A stretch of 53,865 nt of DNA, taken from positions 1 through 53,865 of the forward strand of contig QQVP01000069.1 in assembly GCA_003389215.1 (NCBI GenBank), written 5' to 3'. Source of the stretch: Planctomycetota bacterium. Its GTDB lineage: Bacteria > Planctomycetota > Planctomycetia > Pirellulales > UBA7805. The notes beneath the pieces were generated by a model. It did no database searches. It saw nothing but the letters and a program-made list of their open reading frames with translations, and was not told the DNA's origin. Made by a program: the position numbers and the translations under genes. Each line of letters opens with the position of its first letter. The stretch's first letter is position 1. Shown here piece by piece: positions 44,195 through 51,194 of the stretch.

Positions 44195-46819
44195 TCACGG
44201 CGCGGCCGATGGCGAGATCGAGCCAGAGGTCCCGCGCCATGCGTCGACCTGCAGCTCGCCCCGGTCCCCGTGCGCCGGTGGGCCATCGCCCAAGGCATCC
44301 GCCGCCGATGGCTCGCTCGCCCCGAAGGAACGGTTCGCGGTGATGATCACGCGGATGGCCCCGTGTTGCGAGGTATGGAGGAGACGCCCCTCGGACTGGC
44401 CGGGCGTGGTATAGGCGGCTTGGACCGCCGACAGATCGAGCCCACGCCGCCCGCTGACCACCGTCCACTCGGGCCGGCACCAGGCGGCGAACCCGGGCGG
44501 ATTGCTGCGGGCACTGCCGTGGTGCGGGGCCAGCAGTACGTCGCAGTCCCAAGGCTCCTCGGCCATCACGTCGTCGGCACCGGGCGATTCCAAATCGCCT
44601 GGCAGCAGGATCCGCCGCCCGGCGTACTCGATCGCCAAGACAATACTGTTGGCATTGTCGACGCGATCGCGCCGAAAGGCCGGCACGCCTTGCCGGGTGG
44701 GATGAAGTACCTCGATCTGCACGTCTCCGCCGGCCAGCTGGTCGCTGGCGTGAATCGTGCGCACCGGTACGCCAGCCGCCTCGAGCGAGCGGAACAACTC
44801 GGCGACGGCCGGCTCGACGTCGGGACGCTGCGCTGCTCGTTGCATCGCCGGCGAGATGTAGACGACGCCCACCGAGAACTGTTCGAGCAGCTGCGGCACC
44901 CCGTTGTAGTGGTCGACGTCGGCGTGCGAAATCACGATCGCGTCGATGTGCGTACGGCCCTGCGACCAAAGATAGGACGCCACCGTACTGGCCGCACGGC
45001 CCGGCGAGCCGAGTTGTCCGGCGTCGTAGAGCAGCACGCGGTCGTCCGGCATTTCGAGCACCGTCGCGCACCCGTGGCCGACGGCCAGAAACGTACCGCG
45101 AAGTTGATGGTCCGGTCGCGTGAACCAAGGTGCCATGAATCCGACGGCAATCCAGGCGCCCAGCAGCGCGAAACACCACCGCGTCGGCGGTCGCCAGTGC
45201 GGCAAGAGCGCCCAGGCGATCAGCGCGGCATAGAAGACGATAAGCCACCAAGGCTGTGGTCCCGCCACCCAGAAGTAGCTGCCCGGCAATCGTTCGGTCG
45301 CGGTGACGATCGTGTCGAGCACAGCGATGCTCGCGTGACAGACGGCACCAAAGAAACTCGCCAGCGGCGGAGCGAGCCAACCGGTTACCAAGACGCTCAA
45401 GCCTGCTAACAGCGCGCCGGCCAGTGGCAGGTAGAGAAGCGGAGTGACCAGCACCCCGGACGGCGAGACGATGTGGACGCGGTACATCACAAGCGGCAAG
45501 GCGACGAGCCAGATGACCAGGCCGGTTAGGGTAACGCGCCAATACCAGCGCCAGACCCAGCGACCGACCTGCGTGGGCCACGGTCGGCTCGCCTCGATGA
45601 GCCGTGTCAGGGCGTCCTGCTGCTGCCACCGTGTGAAGGCTGGGGCGGCCGCCACCAGTGTTCCCACCGCCAGAAAGGAAAGCTGGGTTCCCATGCTGAA
45701 GAGTTCGAGTGGTTGCAGCACCAGTACGATCAAGCCGGCCGCGGCCAGCGTGTTGAAGCGGAACGACCGCCGCCCCAGCTGCAGCGAGAAGCAGAATACG
45801 ACGACGATCGCCGCCGCCCGCAGGACCGGAGGCCGGGCGTCGGCGAGTAGCGCATAGCCGAGCGTCAGCAGCATGATGCCGGGCAGCACGACGCGCTGCG
45901 GCAGCCACCCCACCCGCAACAGCAGCAAGAGGGCCGAGGCCAGAATGCCGATGTGCAAGCCCGAGATCGCCAGCAGATGGATCGTCCCGGTCCGCACGAA
46001 GGCCTGACTCGTATCGCGCGGCACGCCACTGCGTTGTCCCAGCAGCACCGCCGCGGCCAGGGCGGACCGGCCACGCCCCACGTTCTCGAACAGCTCTACC
46101 TCGCCTGCCGCACGGAGGCGGGCCAGCACATTTCGCGGACTCCACGAGCGACTGCCTTCGATCCGCGTGATGCAGTCGGGGTAGCTGGCGAACAGCCGCG
46201 TCGTTTCACGTCGCCGACGCGCGTAGGTGCGGACGTCGACCTGGCCCGGGTTGAGCGGGGGTGGCGGCTGCGACAACTGCGCAAAGACCTGCAACCGATC
46301 GCCCGGTCGAATGCCGAGCAGATGCCCGTCGACGGTCAGCGTGGCGTTGCCAGTGACGGGACGCCACCGGGCGCGGTCGCGAATCGCCTCGACCTCGATC
46401 ACCAGACGGCTGCGTTCAAAGACGGGGCCTGCGTGGAGCGGCGTCGCCTCGGCGACCGGGATACGCTCGGGCGCGCGCGTGGCCCGCGCTCGCAGACAGG
46501 TCGGCTCGCTCTCAATGCGGGCGAAGCGGGCGAGGTCGGCTTCGCCGTAGAGCCTCGCTTGCGTGTGATGCCAGGCCGCTGCCGAAAGGAATACGGCCAG
46601 CAGCAAACAGGCGGTCGCCAGTCGGGATCGTGCCCGATGCCAGGCGATCCACCACGCAACAAGCAGGGTCGCGGCCGCCGTCCACGCCAGTGACGGCGGA
46701 ACGACCAGAAAGCGATCGAGGACCAGCCCGGCGCAGTAGACCAGCAAGACCACCACCAGCGGCTGATGCGCGCTCGCCGTGGCCGACTCCCGCTCGCTGT
46801 GCCCCGCGACCATCGCCAT
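44195..46819 (-). CDS. comEC: ComEC/Rec2-family DNA uptake channel
   Basis: ATG 46819 (MAMVAGHSE) gives 874 residues; the longer frame to 47041 adds non-membrane sequence. An N-terminal DUF4131-type region is followed by the Competence domain (LLAISGLHIGILASAL) with about ten membrane helices, then a C-terminal metallo-beta-lactamase-like domain with SHADVDHYNG and LLAPHHGSARSN. In the latter the opening motif is FLAVGHGCAT rather than the usual DVGQGDA, a departure. ComEC transports single-stranded DNA across the inner membrane. No other competence gene is adjacent. Confidence 0.92.
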   Translation of the reverse strand: MAMVAGHSERESATASAHQPLVVVLLVYCAGLVLDRFLVVPPSLAWTAAATLLVAWWIAWHRARSRLATACLLLAVFLSAAAWHHTQARLYGEADLARFARIESEPTCLRARATRAPERIPVAEATPLHAGPVFERSRLVIEVEAIRDRARWRPVTGNATLTVDGHLLGIRPGDRLQVFAQLSQPPPPLNPGQVDVRTYARRRRETTRLFASYPDCITRIEGSRSWSPRNVLARLRAAGEVELFENVGRGRSALAAAVLLGQRSGVPRDTSQAFVRTGTIHLLAISGLHIGILASALLLLLRVGWLPQRVVLPGIMLLTLGYALLADARPPVLRAAAIVVVFCFSLQLGRRSFRFNTLAAAGLIVLVLQPLELFSMGTQLSFLAVGTLVAAAPAFTRWQQQDALTRLIEASRPWPTQVGRWVWRWYWRVTLTGLVIWLVALPLVMYRVHIVSPSGVLVTPLLYLPLAGALLAGLSVLVTGWLAPPLASFFGAVCHASIAVLDTIVTATERLPGSYFWVAGPQPWWLIVFYAALIAWALLPHWRPPTRWCFALLGAWIAVGFMAPWFTRPDHQLRGTFLAVGHGCATVLEMPDDRVLLYDAGQLGSPGRAASTVASYLWSQGRTHIDAIVISHADVDHYNGVPQLLEQFSVGVVYISPAMQRAAQRPDVEPAVAELFRSLEAAGVPVRTIHASDQLAGGDVQIEVLHPTRQGVPAFRRDRVDNANSIVLAIEYAGRRILLPGDLESPGADDVMAEEPWDCDVLLAPHHGSARSNPPGFAAWCRPEWTVVSGRRGLDLSAVQAAYTTPGQSEGRLLHTSQHGAIRVIITANRSFGASEPSAADALGDGPPAHGDRGELQVDAWRGTSGSISPSAAP

Positions 46820-47082
46820 GGCCGCAGCATACCAGAATCGCGGGGCGGGACGCCTTTCTTGGGACCCCGAAATCCGCGAAAGCGGGCTGCCACTCGACCG
46901 AGTCTTCGCCGTTTCTGCCGCGGCCGACCGCCAAGTTGGTCGCCGTACAGACCGGCAATTAGACTCGAAAGGAGAGACGGAAGGCCCTGCCCGCCGGGCC
47001 ATGGGCGGCAGCTCTCCCGACCGCACGACAACGCTCGGCAAACCAGGGCGATAGGGATAGAAGAGGTCGCAGGAATTCGACG

Positions 47083-48213
47083 ATGCGCACGCTCCTGATC
47101 ACGCTTGTTGCTTGGCTCGCCTACGCCGCGCCGCTGCTGGCCCAGGTTGACGGTCCGGACGAGGCGACCAACCCGGACGAGCAGCAGGAAGACGAACGGC
47201 TGCAACTCGGTCAGCGGGTGATGCTCGACCGTTCCCCGGGCGGGGAGTTATCACGTGGCACGCTGCTGACCATCTTGGCGATCGACGGCGAACGACTTCG
47301 GGTCTGCCATCTTGCCCCGCGCTGGCTCGACCAAGACGCCGTGCTCGATCTGGCCGCCGCCTACGAGAAGCTCAAGCAGGAGCTGGCCGACAACCCGCGC
47401 GACGTCGAGCTGCACGTCGCCCTGGGGAACGTCTATCGCGGGCAGTGGTTGTTCGACGCCGCGGTCGAGAGCTACTGTCGTGCCCTGGCGCTCGACGCCG
47501 ATCATCCTGGTGCTCGTCGCGGTCGCGCGGAGGCGTACTACTTCGCCGTGGGATCCGAGTACTGTCTGGCCGATCTCGACCCACTACTGCGAGATCATCC
47601 GGACGACGCCCGCGCGCTCTACTTTCGAGGTTCGGTGCTCGCTTGCCGCGACGCCCTGGACGAGGCCGCCGCAAGTTTGGATGCCGCGATCAAGGCGGCC
47701 CCCGAGTATGTGTCGGCGTACGTGGCCCGGGCCGAGGTCCGCTGGCGCTCGGGCGACATCGAGGCCGCCATGGCCGACTACGACGAGGCGCTACGACTCT
47801 GCGCGGCGGCGACCGACGCGTATGTCGGACGGGCCACCTATCACATGCACAAACAGGACTACGCCACCGCGCGCACCGACTTGCTCGAGGCGCTCGAGAT
47901 CAATCCCCGCGCCCACGCGGCGCATCATCGCCTGGCCCAGTTGGTGCTGCGGGCGGATGACGAAGACATCGGCGAGACGGTCAACGCGGTCGGCCACGCC
48001 CGCATGGCCAACCGGCTTACCCACGGCCAGTGGCTCGAGTATGCCCGCACGCTTTCGGTGGCGTACCTCGCGGTGGGCGATCACTCGCGGGCGTTGCACT
48101 GGAAGATGCATGGACTGCGACTGATGCTCGCCCACACCAATCACTACCGCGATTGGCAACTGCAGCATCACTTCCGCCACGGCAAACCGCGCGGGGCCGG
48201 CGACTTGCCGTAG
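47083..48213 (+). CDS. Secreted TPR-repeat protein
   Basis: 376 residues from ATG 47083 with a CAGGAATT-like ribosome site. A signal peptide (LLITLVAWLAYAAPLLAQ) is followed by a short beta-rich segment (LGQRVMLDRSPGGELSRGT) and then at least five TPR units, for example AALGNVYRGQWLFDAAVESY-like (VALGNVYRGQWLFDAAVES) and ARAEVRWRSGDIEAAMADY. It is expected in the periplasm as a protein-interaction scaffold. Function unknown. The start of comEC lies 263 bases away in the opposite direction. Confidence 0.87.
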   Translation: MRTLLITLVAWLAYAAPLLAQVDGPDEATNPDEQQEDERLQLGQRVMLDRSPGGELSRGTLLTILAIDGERLRVCHLAPRWLDQDAVLDLAAAYEKLKQELADNPRDVELHVALGNVYRGQWLFDAAVESYCRALALDADHPGARRGRAEAYYFAVGSEYCLADLDPLLRDHPDDARALYFRGSVLACRDALDEAAASLDAAIKAAPEYVSAYVARAEVRWRSGDIEAAMADYDEALRLCAAATDAYVGRATYHMHKQDYATARTDLLEALEINPRAHAAHHRLAQLVLRADDEDIGETVNAVGHARMANRLTHGQWLEYARTLSVAYLAVGDHSRALHWKMHGLRLMLAHTNHYRDWQLQHHFRHGKPRGAGDLP

Positions 48214-48412
48214 CGCATTGCCAGGGCGTGTTGTGGCGTCGCGGCGAGTCTCTGTGGGCTGCAATCTGCCGCCCGTTGCGGCCTCTCTTGGTGACGCGGA
48301 CCAACGTCGGCTATCTTGTCGGCTATCTTGCTTGCCGCGTCGATGTTCATCGCGTCGTCTTCGTGCGCGGCTGCTGTACGGGATTCTTGCTCCAACGCCG
48401 TGAGGGAAAACC

Positions 48413-50629
48413 ATGCCGATGTATCCCCGCTTTCGGACCTGCTGCGCGATCGGACTGGTCGCACTTGCTGCGCTTGGATGTGAGCCGGCCGCGGAGCGGT
48501 CGCTCCCGGATGCCGCCGACACCGAGACTCCCGACGCAACCGAAACCGCCGCGACGACCGATGCCCCTGCGGCGTCGACGCCGGCCGCCGCGCAGTCCGC
48601 CGACCCCTACAACGAGGCATCGCCCGCCATGTCGCTGATCCCGCGTCGAGTCTTCTTTGGCAACCCCGACAAGGTTGGCCTGCAAATCAGTCCCGACGGC
48701 AAACAGCTCAGCTACCTGGCCCCGCTCGACGGCGTGCTCAACGTCTGGGTTGCCCCGCGCGACGATCTGGCCGCCGCGCGTCCGGTCACCCACGACAAGC
48801 ACCGTGGGGTGCGCAGCTTCTCGTGGGCCTTCACGAATCGCCACATCCTCTACAGTCAGGACAAAGACGGCGATGAAAACTGGCGGGTCTACGCTATCGA
48901 TCTGGAAACGGACGAAGCCGAGGACATCACGCCGGGAAGCGATCGCTCGGAACCTGCCGGCGAAGGAGACACCGCCGTGCCGGCGCCGCCGGTGACCGCG
49001 CGGATTGTCGGCATCAGTCACCGCACGCCGGAGGAGATATTGATTGCGGTCAACGCCAACGATCCGCGTTGGCACGAGATCTACCGCGTCAACATTCTCG
49101 ACGGCACGAGCCAGATGATTCAGGCTAACGAGGGCTTTCGCAACTTTACGGTGGACGAAGATTACCAGGTTCGCTTCGCCGCCAAGTACCTTCCCGACGG
49201 CAGCATTCAGTATTACCAGCCGACCGGTGAGGCGGCTGCGGGCGTCGGTTTCTCCGAGTGGGACGAGTTTCTCAGGGTCGACAAGGACGATACCGCCAAC
49301 ACGGGCCTGGCCGGTTTCGACAAGACGGGCCGCGTGCTCTACATGTTCGACAGTCGCGGCCGCGACACCGGCGCCCTGACCTCGCTCAATCTCGACACCG
49401 GCGAGACGCAGGTGATCGCCGCCGACCCGCGCACCGACGTCGGCGCCATCAAGTCGCATCCCACCGAGAACACGATTCAGGCGGTCGTCTTCAACTACGA
49501 ACGTCGCGAGCGCAAGATCTTCGATCCGGAGGTGGCCAAGGACGTTGAGATTCTCGAAGCCCTGCACGACGGCGAGATGGGCATCGCCGATTACACCCTC
49601 GACGATCGCCAGTGGATCATCGTCTACTACGACGCCGACGGCCCGGCGCGTTACTACCACTTCGATCGTGACACGAAGGAGGCGACCTTTCTATTCGTCA
49701 ACCAGCAGGACCTCGAAGGTCTGCCGCTGGTGCCGATGCACTCGGTCGTCATCGAGGCCCGCGACGGTCTGCCGCTGGTCAGCTACTACAGCCTGCCCCG
49801 CGAGGCCGATCCCGAGGGCACCGGTCGGGCGGCAAAGCCGGTTCCCCTGGTCCTCATGGTTCACGGCGGGCCCTGGTCGCGCGACACTTGGGGATACGAC
49901 GCCATGCACCAGTTGCTGGCCAATCGTGGCTACGCGGTGCTCAGCGTGAACTTCCGCGGCTCCACCGGTTTCGGCAAGAAGTTCATGAACGCCGGCAATC
50001 ACGAATGGGCCGGCAAGATGCACGACGATCTACTCGACGCGGTCGAGTGGGCCATTGAAGAGGGCATCACCAAACGCGATCAGGTCGCCATCATGGGCGG
50101 CAGCTACGGCGGCTACGCCACGCTCGTCGGATTGACCTTCACGCCCGACGTGTTTGCTTGCGGCGTCGACATCGTCGGGCCCTCGAATTTGGTCACGCTG
50201 TTCGAGACGATTCCGCCCTACTGGGCCTCGGGTCTGCCGATGTTCAAGACCCGCGTCGGCGATCACACCACGCCCGAGGGGCGGGCCGAGCTGGAACGCC
50301 GCTCGCCGCTGACGCACGTCGAGAAGATTCGCCGCCCGCTGCTCATCGGTCAGGGGGCCAACGACCCTCGCGTCAAACAGAGCGAGGCGGACCAGATTGT
50401 CGAGGCGATGAAGCGCCACGACATCCCGGTGACTTATGCCCTCTTCCCCGACGAAGGGCACGGCTTTGCGCGGCCGGAAAACCGTCTGGCCTTCTATGCG
50501 GTGATGGAGCAATTCCTGGCCCGCCATCTGGGCGGGAAGGCCGAGCCGATCGGCGACGCCTTCGAGGGCTCGTCGATCGAGATCCTCGCAGGGCGCGAGA
50601 GTATCGAACAGGTCGAGGCAAAGCCGTAG
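48413..50629 (+). CDS. S9-family (prolyl oligopeptidase-type) peptidase, lipoprotein
   Basis: 738 residues. A lipoprotein signal ends in the lipobox LAALGC, followed by a Thr/Ala-rich linker of about 40 residues. The middle is a beta-propeller-like domain (LQISPDGKQLSYLAP, and YSQDKDGDENWRVYAID). The C-terminal alpha/beta hydrolase has Ser564 in GGSYGGYA, Asp651 in GQGANDPRV and His683 in PDEGHGF, a complete triad. It should degrade peptides outside the cytoplasmic membrane. A dying zeta-toxin gene begins 13 bases after its stop. Confidence 0.94.
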   Translation: MPMYPRFRTCCAIGLVALAALGCEPAAERSLPDAADTETPDATETAATTDAPAASTPAAAQSADPYNEASPAMSLIPRRVFFGNPDKVGLQISPDGKQLSYLAPLDGVLNVWVAPRDDLAAARPVTHDKHRGVRSFSWAFTNRHILYSQDKDGDENWRVYAIDLETDEAEDITPGSDRSEPAGEGDTAVPAPPVTARIVGISHRTPEEILIAVNANDPRWHEIYRVNILDGTSQMIQANEGFRNFTVDEDYQVRFAAKYLPDGSIQYYQPTGEAAAGVGFSEWDEFLRVDKDDTANTGLAGFDKTGRVLYMFDSRGRDTGALTSLNLDTGETQVIAADPRTDVGAIKSHPTENTIQAVVFNYERRERKIFDPEVAKDVEILEALHDGEMGIADYTLDDRQWIIVYYDADGPARYYHFDRDTKEATFLFVNQQDLEGLPLVPMHSVVIEARDGLPLVSYYSLPREADPEGTGRAAKPVPLVLMVHGGPWSRDTWGYDAMHQLLANRGYAVLSVNFRGSTGFGKKFMNAGNHEWAGKMHDDLLDAVEWAIEEGITKRDQVAIMGGSYGGYATLVGLTFTPDVFACGVDIVGPSNLVTLFETIPPYWASGLPMFKTRVGDHTTPEGRAELERRSPLTHVEKIRRPLLIGQGANDPRVKQSEADQIVEAMKRHDIPVTYALFPDEGHGFARPENRLAFYAVMEQFLARHLGGKAEPIGDAFEGSSIEILAGRESIEQVEAKP

Positions 50630-50642
50630 GTGGTTGGGCGGC

Positions 50643-50916
50643 ATGCAACAAGCGAAACTTCCCAGCTCGCCGAAGGTGGTTGTGTTGGCCGGTCCGAACG
50701 GTGCGGGAAAGAGCACCACCGCACCCCGGCTATTGCGCGGGGTCCTCGGAGTTGAAGAGTTCGTCAATGCCGACACGATTGCGGCCGGCCTCTCCGGGTT
50801 CGCGCCCGATCGTGCCGCCATGGCGGCGGGACGCGTCATGCTCCGCGTTGAAGGTTGCCCGCGTTGTCGCGGCAGAAACTTGGCAACGGATCCAGGCCCA
50901 GAGCAAGGCTCCTTGA
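50643..50916 (+). pseudogene. Zeta-toxin (AAA kinase) gene remnant with internal deletion and frameshift
   Basis: ATG 50643 opens a typical zeta-toxin N-terminus: KVVVLAGPNGAGKSTTAPRL, EFVNADTIAAGLSGF and AAMAAGRVML. Right after AAGRVMLR (about residue 65) the frame becomes nonsense, and in the +1 frame KVARVVAAETWQRIQAQSKAP ends at TGA 50914-50916 and resembles the family's C-terminus. A normal member has about 190-200 residues; here the middle hundred or so are missing and the join is out of frame. The N-terminal frame itself runs on to 51005. It cannot make an active UDP-sugar kinase toxin. Confidence 0.75.
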
Positions 50917-50920
50917 TAGA

Positions 50921-51112
50921 ATGTCGATCGCGCGAAGAGAAATCTCGGCACAGGAGCTCGTTGCCGAAGCCAAGGCCGTCGAACTCGCGGTCGAGGAGTC
51001 GGTAATCGAAGCCCTCAAGATGCACAAACGGATGGGCCAACGGGTGGCTACCTGGCAGGACGGCCAGGTCGTTTGGATCGAGCCCGAGGACATCTCGGTC
51101 GATTTCGATTGA
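50921..51112 (+). CDS. Small protein adjacent to the zeta-toxin remnant
   Basis: 63 residues from ATG 50921, four bases after the remnant's stop. The C-terminal part (HKRMGQRVATWQDGQVVWIE) resembles short proteins that commonly accompany zeta-toxin genes in Gram-negative bacteria; I believe that association from memory and cannot verify it here. The gene looks intact and acidic. If it was an antitoxin or toxin accessory, its target is now gone. Confidence 0.6.
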   Translation: MSIARREISAQELVAEAKAVELAVEESVIEALKMHKRMGQRVATWQDGQVVWIEPEDISVDFD

Positions 51113-51194
51113 CGCAGGGCAAAGGCCTGCTGCACGCGGGTCGACGGCCGGCACCCAGCAGCACGGCGGCGTGGAACCTGTTATCGTAGGGGGC

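Noticed and set aside
43968..46145. Minus-strand frame of 725 codons overlapping comEC
   Set aside because: Same strand as comEC but a different frame, with Arg/Ala/Gly-rich composition. ComEC's membrane and lactamase motifs identify the true frame.
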